Source of the DNA: Dysgonomonas sp. BGC7
GTDB lineage: Bacteria > Bacteroidota > Bacteroidia > Bacteroidales > Dysgonomonadaceae
Direction: 5' to 3'
Assembly: GCF_001261735.1 (NCBI RefSeq)
Contig: NZ_CVRP01000019.1
Coordinates: 1-64,000, forward strand
Length of the DNA stretch: 64,000 bases
How positions within the stretch are numbered: the first letter of the stretch is position 1; every line of letters starts with the position of its first letter. The translations under genes and the position numbers were made by a program. The notes under the pieces are model-generated. The model was not told the origin of the DNA. It did no database searches and saw only the letters and a list, made by a program, of their open reading frames with translations. Below are positions 27,446-36,798 of this stretch, piece after piece.

Positions 27446-28323
27446 TGAAAAAGCGACTCACATCAACTGCAAAATTCAGACTCACGAAGAGTAAGGTATT
27501 CTTTTGGGGAGTATGTACTCTGTCAGGCATTACAATGATACCGCTTTTTCTTATCCTCTGGGAATTAGTAAAGAAAGGATATAAGCAATTCAACCTGAGC
27601 CTGTTTACAGAAGTAGCCCCAACTTCGATGGAAGCTATGCTGGCACGTATCAGCGACAGTCCCATTCCGGGAGGTATACTCAATGGTATCACAGGAACAT
27701 TGCTTATACTATCCATCGCAATAGTAATTGCCATACCTATAGGCATAATGACAGGAGTATACCTAGCTGAAAATCCGAAAAAAAAATTAGCTAATTTAGT
27801 TCGCAACCTTAGCGACCTGCTACAAGGAATCCCTTCTATCGTTATAGGGGTAGTAGTATATATTTGGGTAGTAATACCAATGTCCGGCTATTCTGCTTTG
27901 GCTGGTAGTGTAGCTCTGGCAATAATGATGCTACCGATGATAATCAGGTCTACCGAAGAAAGCCTGAAGATGTTGCCTGCATCCCTAAAAGAAGCGGCTT
28001 TAGCGTTAGGCGGATCATACACAAGTGTGGTCGTAAGAGTTTTATTACCTTCTGCATTCAGCGGTTTATTCACAGGTTCTCTCCTTGCTATATCACGTGT
28101 GATGGGCGAAACCGCGCCTTTGCTGGTAACCGCGCTTGGAGCAGCCTCCGTAAATTGGAATGCTACAAGCCCTACCAGTGCTATTTCGCTGTTGATATGG
28201 GAGTTTTACAATGATCCAAATCTGGCAGATTTGGTATGGTCTTCCTCTCTACTCCTATTATTATTCGTATTAGGTATTAATCTTTTAGCAAAAAGAATAG
28301 CAAAAAAATGGAAAATACAATAA
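27445..28323 (+). CDS. pstA: Phosphate ABC transporter permease PstA
   Basis: A 292-residue permease and partner of PstC. Family signatures are [26 protein letters not shown], the EAA loop [27 protein letters not shown] and [15 protein letters not shown]. It begins inside the pstC stop codon and its end overlaps the pstB start by 16 bp. Confidence 0.95.
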   Translation: MKKRLTSTAKFRLTKSKVFFWGVCTLSGITMIPLFLILWELVKKGYKQFNLSLFTEVAPTSMEAMLARISDSPIPGGILNGITGTLLILSIAIVIAIPIGIMTGVYLAENPKKKLANLVRNLSDLLQGIPSIVIGVVVYIWVVIPMSGYSALAGSVALAIMMLPMIIRSTEESLKMLPASLKEAALALGGSYTSVVVRVLLPSAFSGLFTGSLLAISRVMGETAPLLVTALGAASVNWNATSPTSAISLLIWEFYNDPNLADLVWSSSLLLLLFVLGINLLAKRIAKKWKIQ

Positions 28324-29090
28324 ATTTGAATGAACAAAATATTCTGGAACTCAAAGACGTTTCAGTATCTTATACACCCGGCAAGAATGCTGTCAATATG
28401 GTAAATGCGAACATAAAACCAAATACCGTCACTGCCATAATGGGACCTTCGGGTTGTGGAAAAAGTACATTACTACGTGCTATAAACCGTATGCACGAGC
28501 TTTATCCTGATATTGTAACCACAGGCGAAATATTACTGAAAGGACAGAATATTTTCAATATGAATCCGATGAAAGTACGCCGATTGGCTGGTATGGTATT
28601 TCAGCGTCCGAACCCGTTTCCGACAATGAGTATTTTCGACAATGTAATAGCAGGATATAAACTGAACAACATAAAACTAAACAAAACCGAAAAGGAAGAA
28701 ATAGTAGAGAACAGCCTACGCAGTGTGGCACTGTGGGATGAGGTAAAAGACTCTATGACAAAGAAAGGAACATTCCTTTCGGGAGGACAGCAGCAAAGGC
28801 TCTGTATAGCACGTGCATTAGCTCTGAAACCGGAGCTTCTTCTTATGGATGAACCAACCTCGGCACTGGATCCTATATCAACTAACAGAGTGGAAGAATT
28901 AATATTCGAACTCAAAAAAGAATATACCATAGTGATTGTTACACACAATATGTCGCAGGCTGCACGGTTGTCAGACAACTCTATGTTTATGTATATGGGT
29001 GAACTTGTCGAATATGGTACTACCAAACAGATGTTTACTAAACCTGTTAATAAGCGTACAGAAGATTATCTGACAGGAGTATTCAGCTAA
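28308..29090 (+). CDS. pstB: Phosphate ABC transporter ATPase PstB
   Basis: A 260-residue ATPase that powers phosphate import. It has Walker [10 protein letters not shown], the Q-loop in [10 protein letters not shown], signature [15 protein letters not shown], Walker [14 protein letters not shown] and the switch histidine in [13 protein letters not shown]. The length is standard. It overlaps pstA by 16 bp, and phoU follows after 36 bp. Confidence 0.97.
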   Translation: MENTINLNEQNILELKDVSVSYTPGKNAVNMVNANIKPNTVTAIMGPSGCGKSTLLRAINRMHELYPDIVTTGEILLKGQNIFNMNPMKVRRLAGMVFQRPNPFPTMSIFDNVIAGYKLNNIKLNKTEKEEIVENSLRSVALWDEVKDSMTKKGTFLSGGQQQRLCIARALALKPELLLMDEPTSALDPISTNRVEELIFELKKEYTIVIVTHNMSQAARLSDNSMFMYMGELVEYGTTKQMFTKPVNKRTEDYLTGVFS

Positions 29091-29126
29091 TTAATAAAGA
29101 GAAAAGAAGAGAAGACAAATAAAAAA

Positions 29127-29825
29127 ATGATATATCAGCAAATTATGACAACAAACATAAAACTTAAACAATTAGAGCTTTTGCTCAATGATTTTGAGCT
29201 TCTGTCGAAAACGGCATTGGTACAAATGCAAATTACAACAAAGTTACTCAACGACAACACTATCGAGTCGTTATATGAAGAAGCGGAATCGAATGAAATA
29301 ATAATGGATAGATTAGAAATTAAGGTACGTGAAGAAGTTGTTTTCACTATCTTTCAGTTTAATCCGGTAGCCGCCGATCTACGCAAAATAATCACCTATC
29401 AGGATATAACAACCAATCTGGAGCGTATAGGGGATATGTTACTGAATGTGATACACTTCCTTAAAAAAACAGACCTGTCGACACCCCATTTCGAACCGAT
29501 AAAGAAAATGATAAGCAAGATGGTTCAGTACACCGGCGAAATGTTACGTAACACTATATTTTCATTCTCGAACGAAGACAGTCATACTGCTTATGAAGTT
29601 ATTGCAGAAGATGACAAAGTTGATGAATTGTTTCACCAAATTAGTCTATCTTTACAAGAGATCTATGCCGATAAAAAATTGAACAAAGAAGATATACGTA
29701 ATATGATAAATGTAAACGCCATTTCTCATAATCTAGAACGCATAGGCGACAGTGCCACAAACATAGCCGAAGCCACTATATATTTAACAGAAGGAAAAGA
29801 TATCAGACATGGAAACAAACAATAA
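29127..29825 (+). CDS. phoU: Phosphate signalling protein PhoU
   Basis: A 232-residue cytosolic protein made of two three-helix PhoU repeats. The metal-binding pattern is seen twice: DITTNLERIGDMLLN and NAISHNLERIGDSATNIAEA. PhoU couples the activity of PstSCAB to the PhoR sensor so that the response is off when phosphate is plentiful. Met7 is an alternative start. The 3' end overlaps the response-regulator gene by 17 bp, which places the signalling genes in the same message. Confidence 0.94.
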   Translation: MIYQQIMTTNIKLKQLELLLNDFELLSKTALVQMQITTKLLNDNTIESLYEEAESNEIIMDRLEIKVREEVVFTIFQFNPVAADLRKIITYQDITTNLERIGDMLLNVIHFLKKTDLSTPHFEPIKKMISKMVQYTGEMLRNTIFSFSNEDSHTAYEVIAEDDKVDELFHQISLSLQEIYADKKLNKEDIRNMINVNAISHNLERIGDSATNIAEATIYLTEGKDIRHGNKQ

Positions 29826-30510
29826 AGATATATCTATACTAATAGTAGATGATGAACCCGATATAAGGGAAATACTACAATTCAATCTGCAAAACGAAGG
29901 CTATAATATAGACCTTGCCGAATCAGCTGAAGAAGCCGCTAAAATATTGACATCAAAACACAGGCTCATTTTGTTAGATGTTATGATGGGCGGCATATCT
30001 GGATTCAAATTTGCAGATCAGTTAAGAAAAGAAGGAAACAGCACGCCTATTATTTTCCTAACAGCTAAAAATACAGAAAATGATATGCTGACAGGATTTT
30101 CGATAGGAGGAGATGATTATATATCAAAGCCATTCTCGATAAAGGAAGTTATAGCTAGAGTAAAGAGTGTATTGAAAAGAAGCAGGGAAGCAAGCTCTGA
30201 AGTAGAAAGTAATACAATAAAAGTTGACGATCTTATTATAGATCGTGATACAAAAACAGTTACCGTAAACGGAAAGTTAGTAGATCTCACCAAAACAGAA
30301 TTTAATATACTTGTCTTGCTAGTAGAAAACTCAAGTAGAATATTTTCCCGCTCAGACATACTCGATAAGGCATGGAAAGACGATGGTATAGTACTCGAAC
30401 GAACAGTAGATGTACATATTGCACGCCTGAGAAAAAAGATAGACCCTTATGGAGATTGTATTATCAATCGTACCGGTTATGGATACACATTCAATATACA
30501 AAATAAGTAA
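29809..30510 (+). CDS. PhoB-type response regulator (OmpR family)
   Basis: A 233-residue regulator with a receiver domain (acidic pocket Asp14-Asp15, phospho-acceptor Asp57 in LILLDVMMGG, Lys in FLTAK) and an OmpR/PhoB winged-helix domain (about 130-233, with LTKTEFNILVLLVENSSRIFSR and the ERTVDVHIARLRKKID recognition region). By context it activates the pst operon and other phosphate-starvation genes. It is followed by its kinase after 8 bp. Confidence 0.92.
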   Translation: METNNKDISILIVDDEPDIREILQFNLQNEGYNIDLAESAEEAAKILTSKHRLILLDVMMGGISGFKFADQLRKEGNSTPIIFLTAKNTENDMLTGFSIGGDDYISKPFSIKEVIARVKSVLKRSREASSEVESNTIKVDDLIIDRDTKTVTVNGKLVDLTKTEFNILVLLVENSSRIFSRSDILDKAWKDDGIVLERTVDVHIARLRKKIDPYGDCIINRTGYGYTFNIQNK

Positions 30511-30518
30511 TTAGTATT

Positions 30519-32246
30519 ATGAAGTTAACATATAAGCAACGGGTATTTTTCTATTTCTTCATCATATTTGCTGTGTTTGCAGCCTGTATCATTGTGCTCG
30601 AACAAAAAGAAGAAAAAGCACAACGCACACAGTCGCTTATTGATAGGCTCGACGGCTATGCAGATATGATAAATACATACATCGGAGAGGTGCATTATCC
30701 GGATAGCAATATGGTAAGAATGCAATCGTTGGCAAAAGCGATGCCAATGGATATCCGTATTTCGATTATCGACAATGATGGCAAAGTTTTCTTCGACAAG
30801 AATGTCTCTGACTTGTCTAAGCTCGATAATCATCTCGACCGCCCGGAGATACGCAATGCTCTCTATCAAGGAACAGGGTTTAACATACGTACTTCCGAAT
30901 CAACACACAGGGAATATCTTTATTATGCTAAACATTACGATAGTTATTATGTGCGGGTTGCATTGCCATACACAATACAGACTAAAGGAATGCTAAAAGC
31001 AGACAATTTCTTTGTGTACATCGTTGCCGGTATGTTTATCGTTGTGTTACTATTACTCAATTTTGTAGCAGGGCGTTTCAGCAAATCTATTCTTCAGCTA
31101 AAAAGCCTTACAACAAAAATAAAAGAGGATAAGCCTCTTTCCGAGAAAATTGAATTTCCTGACGATGAGTTAGGCGATATAGGAAAAAAGCTGGTAGATA
31201 TATTAAATCAAAAAGAAAAAAATAAAGAAGCTATCGAACTGGAAAGAGAAAAACTGATCCAACACTTCCAATTCTCTCACGAAGGTATATGCATCTTCGA
31301 TTCCGGATTCAAAAAAATATATGCAAATACGCACTTCTTTCAGTATTTCAACTTTATAGTTGATGAACCGGCATTCAATCTGGAAGCTATTTTGCATGAG
31401 AAGATATTCGATCCTGTTGTCGAATTTATTTCGAATAGAAAAAAAGAAGACAATTTTCATACATTCCAACTAAAAAAGAACGGGAAAATATTTTCGATAC
31501 AAACAATAGTATTTGAGGATAACAGCTTTGAGATTACAATAAAAGATATCAGCAGAACAGAAAAAACACGGCTGATGAAGCAGGAAATGACCAACAATAT
31601 AGCTCATGAGCTAAGAACACCGGTAACAAGCCTGCGTGGTTATCTGGAAACCCTGAGCACCCAACAGTTGCCATCCGAAAAACAAGCTCAGTTTATAGAA
31701 CGGGCATACCAACAAAGTATCCGCCTGTCTAATCTGATTGACGATGTAAGCCTTATAAGTAAAATAGAAGAGGCATCCTCTCAGTTTACTCTTGAAAAGG
31801 TCAATCTATCTCAACTGATAAATGATGTCAGAATCGACCTTTTAGATAGATTAGAGGCAAATGACATAAAACTGAATATTTCGGTAAACGACCACCTTGT
31901 TATCAACGGTAATTATACTCTTTTGTATTCTATTTTCCGTAATCTCTTCGACAACTCAATCAACTATGCAGGACAACATATTGTGATAAATATCAACAAC
32001 TACATGGAGGATAATGAGTTTGTCTACTTCACATACTGTGATACAGGACGGGGAGTAGAAGAACAATATCTGCCTCGCCTTTTCGAACGGTTCTATAGAG
32101 TAAATGAAGGTCGAACACGCGACACAGGAGGTTCTGGTCTAGGCTTGTCTATTGTAAGGAATGCAGTTATTTTTCATAAAGGAGAAATACAAGTAAAAAA
32201 CAGATTGGAAGGAGGTTTAGAATTCTTCTTCACACTAAAAAAATAG
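30519..32246 (+). CDS. PhoR-type sensor histidine kinase
   Basis: A 575-residue membrane kinase. Two helices (about 9-28 and 163-185) enclose a periplasmic domain of about 130 residues. A HAMP-like linker and a PAS-like domain (about 245-345) follow, then HisKA with the phospho-accepting His363 in NIAHELRTPVTSL, and an ATPase domain with DTGRGVEEQYLPRLFERFYR and GGSGLGLSIVRN. It phosphorylates the adjacent regulator when phosphate is low. A substantial periplasmic domain is unlike E. coli PhoR. It ends convergently 15 bp from the next gene. Confidence 0.92.
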   Translation: MKLTYKQRVFFYFFIIFAVFAACIIVLEQKEEKAQRTQSLIDRLDGYADMINTYIGEVHYPDSNMVRMQSLAKAMPMDIRISIIDNDGKVFFDKNVSDLSKLDNHLDRPEIRNALYQGTGFNIRTSESTHREYLYYAKHYDSYYVRVALPYTIQTKGMLKADNFFVYIVAGMFIVVLLLLNFVAGRFSKSILQLKSLTTKIKEDKPLSEKIEFPDDELGDIGKKLVDILNQKEKNKEAIELEREKLIQHFQFSHEGICIFDSGFKKIYANTHFFQYFNFIVDEPAFNLEAILHEKIFDPVVEFISNRKKEDNFHTFQLKKNGKIFSIQTIVFEDNSFEITIKDISRTEKTRLMKQEMTNNIAHELRTPVTSLRGYLETLSTQQLPSEKQAQFIERAYQQSIRLSNLIDDVSLISKIEEASSQFTLEKVNLSQLINDVRIDLLDRLEANDIKLNISVNDHLVINGNYTLLYSIFRNLFDNSINYAGQHIVININNYMEDNEFVYFTYCDTGRGVEEQYLPRLFERFYRVNEGRTRDTGGSGLGLSIVRNAVIFHKGEIQVKNRLEGGLEFFFTLKK

Positions 32247-32260
32247 ATAAGAAATCTTAC

Positions 32261-32560
32261 TCAACTTATAAGATTTCGAATAAGATGCAAAATTGCTAAC
32301 AAAGGGCTGCGAAACAACATTTGTGGCCCTGAATAGCGCATTACTTCTTTTATATTCTGTCTCATATCTGGTCTATAACAGTGTACAGGGCACTTCTCGC
32401 AATTAGGCTTATCCTCTCCAAATCTACATTTCTCTAGTCTGTTCAGAGCATAAATATTAAGATCTTTACAGTCTGGGCATAATTTCCCCGATGTATTGTG
32501 CTTAGCAGCACAATAGATATGGATCATCTTTGTTACAGTTCTTTTTTCTGTATTATTCAT
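32261..32560 (-). CDS. YgbA-like nitrous-oxide-stimulated promoter family protein
   Basis: A 99-residue soluble protein with six or more conserved cysteines: CAAKHNTSGKLCPDC, then KCRFGEDKPNCEKCPVHCY. This is the YgbA_NO family, whose promoters in enterobacteria respond to nitric oxide. The cysteine pattern suggests an iron-sulfur or zinc site. Its function is not firmly known. It stands alone between the Pho kinase and a barrel gene. Confidence 0.8.
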   Translation of the reverse strand: MNNTEKRTVTKMIHIYCAAKHNTSGKLCPDCKDLNIYALNRLEKCRFGEDKPNCEKCPVHCYRPDMRQNIKEVMRYSGPQMLFRSPLLAILHLIRNLIS

Positions 32561-32623
32561 TCTGAAACTGAAAAGAGAATATAATATATTTACCGGACAG
32601 ATATATTAAAAGAAGAAAATCTG

Positions 32624-33340
32624 TTATTCAAAATTGAATACTAAAGAGATCATTCTCGATTTTCCTGACAATATAGCCTGTGTATATTTCAACAAGTCTT
32701 TATCAGTAAGATCCGATCTGCCTTTTCGTACGAGATCAGTCAAACCAAAAGAAAACTTCAACTCGGGACAAAGTTTAAATAAAGGCAAGTAAAAATTACA
32801 CCCTATTCCAAATTCTAAACCATAGTCCATTTTCTTGAAGCGAAGCACATCTTCTTTTTTCGAGCCAATATCCATTGCTGCATATCCGCCTGCAAGAAGA
32901 TATGGACGATAATTTTTGATTCGAGGAGCACTAAACTTGAGGAGCAAAGGTAATGTCAGATAATTACTCCTCACCGAAGCAGTATATTCTTCACCTGATG
33001 TCTGTTCTTTGAATACAAAGCGCCGTTCTCCCAGATACAGCGTTGGAGCCAAACGCAGATTGAAATACTCATTAAGGTATCTATCTCCTATCATACCCAC
33101 ATTGAAGCCTACCGAATAGGAAGGTATCTCGGCAAACCAAGCTTCTCCATTATCACCTACAAACCCTGTATGAGTGAGGATCATATCATGCCCTGTTATA
33201 CCAATGGAAAAGCCCAAATGATACATCTTCTGATCTGCAAAAGGTTGATTAACAGCCCTACGCAATTGTGTCTGACCAGCTAATGGCATAATATAGCACA
33301 AAGCCATCAGCAATAATATCTGTGTATATATCTTTTTCAA
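32624..33340 (-). CDS. PorT-family outer-membrane beta-barrel
   Basis: A 238-residue exported barrel with a signal peptide ending at LAGQ. Features shared with the Bacteroidetes PorT family are FADQKMYHLGFSIGITGHDM, FNLRLAPTLYLGERRFVF, NYLTLPLLLKFSAPR, RPYLLAGGYAAMDIG and LKFSFGLTDLV. PorT of Porphyromonas is needed for type IX secretion; many relatives are simply small porin-like barrels. The start appears to be a TTG at 33340, since it alone gives the expected MKKIYTQ signal peptide and no in-frame ATG lies close. It is transcribed alone. Confidence 0.68.
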   Translation of the reverse strand: MKKIYTQILLLMALCYIMPLAGQTQLRRAVNQPFADQKMYHLGFSIGITGHDMILTHTGFVGDNGEAWFAEIPSYSVGFNVGMIGDRYLNEYFNLRLAPTLYLGERRFVFKEQTSGEEYTASVRSNYLTLPLLLKFSAPRIKNYRPYLLAGGYAAMDIGSKKEDVLRFKKMDYGLEFGIGCNFYLPLFKLCPELKFSFGLTDLVRKGRSDLTDKDLLKYTQAILSGKSRMISLVFNFE

Positions 33341-33564
33341 CTTTACAATTTTACGACTAATCTTTAAAACGTGATTACAAACAATATATTATGATAAACA
33401 CTTTATAAAATAACTTAGAAAGATTAAAAATAAAGAGCAATATTATACATATACAACATAGCACTGAACATTATAAAAAACTACAAATGAAACATTTATA
33501 AATACAGCTTAATACTTAATAGATAAATACTATGTTATTATTTATAATATCTAACAATCTGAAT

Positions 33565-33595
33565 TTTGGATGAAACAAAAAACTAGCTATATTTG
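33565..33595 (+). promoter_or_regulatory. Full promoter (-33/-7) of the ferredoxin gene
   Basis: TTTG (33565-33568), a 19-bp spacer, and TATATTTG (33588-33595) match both halves of the Bacteroidetes consensus. It is the best promoter seen in the window. The ATG lies 39 bp past the -7 box. Confidence 0.75.
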
Positions 33596-33634
33596 CCACA
33601 TCAAAGTTAGTAATAATCTTAAAAAAAGAAAATC

Positions 33635-33802
33635 ATGGCTTACGTAATTAATGAAGACTGCATTGCTTGTGGTACTTGCATCGATGAATGTCCAGTAAAC
33701 GCTATATCAGAAGGAGATATTTACAAAATAGATCCGGACGCATGTACCGATTGTGGTACTTGTGCAGATGCTTGCCCAACTGAAGCTATTCATCCTGCAT
33801 AA
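33635..33802 (+). CDS. 2[4Fe-4S] ferredoxin
   Basis: A 55-residue electron carrier with two cluster motifs: CIACGTCIDECP and CTDCGTCADACP, each C-x2-C-x2-C-x3-CP, arranged as the classical clostridial-type ferredoxin. It shuttles electrons between enzymes such as pyruvate:ferredoxin oxidoreductase, Rnf or hydrogenase. It has its own strong promoter and a perfect terminator, so it is an independent and probably highly expressed gene. It is short enough to be missed by simple ORF cutoffs. Confidence 0.97.
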   Translation: MAYVINEDCIACGTCIDECPVNAISEGDIYKIDPDACTDCGTCADACPTEAIHPA

Positions 33803-33826
33803 TCTGTTAGGATTGATAAAATATAG

Positions 33827-33852
33827 AAGGAAACTGAATATTCAGTTTCCTT
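33827..33852 (+). terminator. Terminator of the ferredoxin gene
   Basis: A perfect 12-bp inverted repeat (33827-33838 with 33841-33852) followed by TTTTATT. Confidence 0.85.
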
Positions 33853-33900
33853 TTTTATTGAGTGTGCTATTAAAGAACAATAGAAAATAGAGAAAGATAT

Positions 33901-33934
33901 AAAAGAGGAGCATCTCATTAGATGCTCCTCTTTT
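33901..33934 (-). terminator. Terminator of the cydAB operon
   Basis: A perfect 15-bp stem (33901-33915 with 33920-33934) with a CATT loop, 22 bp past the cydB stop. The left arm starts with AAAA, which gives the U-run leftward. Confidence 0.85.
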
Positions 33935-33955
33935 ATAATATCTCAAAAATTCTAA

Positions 33956-35101
33956 TCAATACACATGACCATCGTCTTTCAAGTCTTCTGCTTTCAGGCG
34001 TTTCTTCTCCAATGCATTCCATGCATAGAAAATATATGCCAAAACAAATGGTATCAAAATAGAAACAATACTCATTACAGTCAAAGTAAATTCACTCGAA
34101 GAAGAATTTTCGATAGTTAACGAACTTTGCAGATCTGTCGCAGATGGATAATAGGCAGTATTGTTAAAGCCTGTTACCAATAATAGCATACATACTGTAA
34201 GTACAGTACCGATACCCGAAAACCAGATTCCTTTACTAAATTCTTTGCTCAGTAAAGTCTTACCTATTCCGAACAATACAAGAAGTACACCTACAAGGAA
34301 AACAATTCCTACAATCGGCATCTCTACCATATTCAGAAAATATTTATACTGTACGAGTTCTACAACTTTTGTCACAGGATCTACAGCATAACCTTTAGCA
34401 AGAAATGTCCAGATTACAAAAGCAAGGAAGAATACTACAAATGGAATAGAGTTATATAGTAAAAACTTACGTGAGCGATTAACCAATGTTTCATCTGCCA
34501 AACGGTTGACAAAGAAAAGACAAGCTAATGTGCGGGCAAGGAAAAATACTGTTAGCCCCAATAACCAACAACGAGGTTCGGCCAAGGCTTCAAGTCCGTG
34601 CCATTCTGTTCCCCAACGGCTGATAATTGGGTTTGCTATGTCTGTAAGATTACCTTTATTTACTGTAAAATCCGAACCGGTAAAGAATGTAGCCAATGCC
34701 GCACCTACCAAGAATGTTCCAAGCAATCCGTTAATGAACAGGAAAGATCTGTATGTAGTCTTGCCATAAGTATTACCCGGCTTCGACTGATATTCATAAG
34801 ATACTGCCTGTATCACAAAACAAAGCAATATAGCCATCCAAACCCAGTATGCTCCACCAAAGCTGGTAGAATAGAACAAAGGGAATGATGCGAACAAAGC
34901 TCCTCCGAATGTTACCAGTGTAGTATATGTATACTCCCATTTACGCCCTAAAGCATTTACAAGTATCATGCGTTCCTTTTCTTCTTTTGCCAAAGAAAAT
35001 AGCATTGACTGCCCTCCCTGTACGAAAAGAAGGAAGGCAAAAAGTCCTCCGATCAAACAGATAAGGAACCACCAATAATGTTGTAAAAATGAATAATCCA
35101 T
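33956..35101 (-). CDS. cydB: Cytochrome bd ubiquinol/menaquinol oxidase subunit II
   Basis: A 381-residue membrane subunit with eight to nine helices, the partner of CydA in the high-affinity terminal oxidase. Recognisable parts are the N-terminal FLQHYWWFLICLIGGLFAFLLFVQGGQSML, SFGGAYWVWM, and the C-terminal VSILIPFVLAYIFYAWNAL. It follows cydA after 33 bp. It permits respiration in traces of oxygen and detoxifies oxygen in anaerobes such as Bacteroidales. Confidence 0.95.
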   Translation of the reverse strand: MDYSFLQHYWWFLICLIGGLFAFLLFVQGGQSMLFSLAKEEKERMILVNALGRKWEYTYTTLVTFGGALFASFPLFYSTSFGGAYWVWMAILLCFVIQAVSYEYQSKPGNTYGKTTYRSFLFINGLLGTFLVGAALATFFTGSDFTVNKGNLTDIANPIISRWGTEWHGLEALAEPRCWLLGLTVFFLARTLACLFFVNRLADETLVNRSRKFLLYNSIPFVVFFLAFVIWTFLAKGYAVDPVTKVVELVQYKYFLNMVEMPIVGIVFLVGVLLVLFGIGKTLLSKEFSKGIWFSGIGTVLTVCMLLLVTGFNNTAYYPSATDLQSSLTIENSSSSEFTLTVMSIVSILIPFVLAYIFYAWNALEKKRLKAEDLKDDGHVY

Positions 35102-35134
35102 AGTTATATCTTTTTTTAGTTAAAAAATCAAGTA

Positions 35135-36694
35135 TTAGTGAGCACCTTCCGGACCTTTTCTTATTTGATTAAGCATGATACGGATTTCGGCAATAAGTAA
35201 AGCGGTGAACAAAGCTAAGAAAACAAAGAATGTAATAACAACAGACATTGTAGAAATAGCGGATACAGCAGCTTGTAAAGGCATTACATCCTGAATAGCC
35301 CATGGTTGACGACCAATTTCAGCAACCATCCATCCGGCTTGGGATGCAACGTATGTCAATGGAATAGTCCATATACAAATCCACAAAAGCCATTTTTTAT
35401 CCTCAATATTGATCTTACGATATACTAAAAATGTAAGAACGGCGAAGAACAAAATAAAATAACCACCCAAATAAACCATAATATGGAATGCCCAATATAC
35501 TGTTTTAGCAAGATTAGGTACTAATTGCTCCGGATTCTCCAAATATCCATATCCAAAGTAGGCAAAGTTATCTTTCAATATTCCTTTATGTAAAATTGCA
35601 GTAGCCTCATCACCATCAGCCTTAGCTTTCCTATAATCGGTTAATGCCTGAATCGCTACTCGACCTTTAGTACGCATCTCTTCAAAAGACAGCGCTGTTG
35701 TTCCATCCGGTTTTGTATAACCTCCTTCAATAATATCATTGATACCCGGTACAAAAGCCTGAGTATCATAGAACGCAATTAAAGACAAGCCTCCGGGAAA
35801 TTTTACAGGAGGAAATATAAATTCCTCTTTACCATCATTATATGATTCTTTAGAAGGATTAGGAATACCGAATATAATAAGCCCCTCGTTTGTACCACCT
35901 TTATACAAGCCTTCCATCACGGCCAGTTTCATAGGCTGTTTTTCTGCTACCTGTACAGCAGATCCATGACCTGAATATAGTGTAAGCAATGAAGCACAAA
36001 GTCCAAATACTGTAGCAACCTTCAAACTCTGCATGGCAAACTCTTTGTCTCGTTTTTTAAGTAGATACCAGGCTGCAACTCCTATAACAAATGCAGATCC
36101 AAGAATCCAACTGGAAACAACTGTATGGAAAAACTTATTGATTGCAACAGGAGATAAAGCGACTGCAAAAAAATCGACCATTTCGTTGCGGGATGTATCA
36201 GCATTAAACTCCATTCCTACAGGATATTGCATCCATGCGTTAGCAATAAGAATCCATAATGCCGAAATAGTAGCACCTGTTATGGTCAACCATGTAGCAG
36301 CAAGGTGTACACCTTTACTTACACGTTTCCATCCAAAAAACATAATAGAAATAAATGTAGCTTCCATAAAGAATGCTACAGTAGCTTCAATAGCAAGAGG
36401 CGCACCAAAAATGTCCCCTACAAAGAAGCTGTAATTTGACCAGTTTGTACCAAACTGAAACTCAAGAATAAGTCCGGTAGCAATACCGATAGCAAAGTTA
36501 ATTCCGAAAAGAGTCATCCAGAATTTTGCAGTTTTTTTCCACTGCTCATTGCCTGTCCGCACATACATTGTTTCCATGATTGCCATAATAAGCCCCAACC
36601 CAAGGGTAAGGGGTACAAACAACCAGTGATACATTGCTGTCAGAGCAAACTGGGCTCTAGACCAGTCGATTAACGATGTACTTAGTAGTTCCAT
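35135..36694 (-). CDS. cydA: Cytochrome bd oxidase subunit I
   Basis: A 519-residue subunit carrying the three hemes. The N-terminus RAQFALTAMYHWLFVPLTLGLG includes the heme-b595 histidine, GRQPW marks the region near the quinol side, and the second half keeps the conserved helix pattern. The Q-loop is of moderate length with a long insert around residues 260-370. There is no small cydX-like frame next to it that I could support. It is the first gene of cydAB, with no clear -7 box upstream. Confidence 0.96.
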   Translation of the reverse strand: MELLSTSLIDWSRAQFALTAMYHWLFVPLTLGLGLIMAIMETMYVRTGNEQWKKTAKFWMTLFGINFAIGIATGLILEFQFGTNWSNYSFFVGDIFGAPLAIEATVAFFMEATFISIMFFGWKRVSKGVHLAATWLTITGATISALWILIANAWMQYPVGMEFNADTSRNEMVDFFAVALSPVAINKFFHTVVSSWILGSAFVIGVAAWYLLKKRDKEFAMQSLKVATVFGLCASLLTLYSGHGSAVQVAEKQPMKLAVMEGLYKGGTNEGLIIFGIPNPSKESYNDGKEEFIFPPVKFPGGLSLIAFYDTQAFVPGINDIIEGGYTKPDGTTALSFEEMRTKGRVAIQALTDYRKAKADGDEATAILHKGILKDNFAYFGYGYLENPEQLVPNLAKTVYWAFHIMVYLGGYFILFFAVLTFLVYRKINIEDKKWLLWICIWTIPLTYVASQAGWMVAEIGRQPWAIQDVMPLQAAVSAISTMSVVITFFVFLALFTALLIAEIRIMLNQIRKGPEGAH

Positions 36695-36798
36695 AAAAAT
36701 AGTTTTATATTAGTTAATATATGAGGATTATACTTTATTTAATGATTATACCTTTTGGCTAACTTTTCTCTACTACAATTTGATTATCATGTATACTA

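Noticed and set aside
32251-32277. 9-bp inverted repeat between the Pho kinase gene and the YgbA-like gene
   Set aside because: It overlaps the end of the YgbA-like gene and lacks a close T-run, so I do not call it a terminator.
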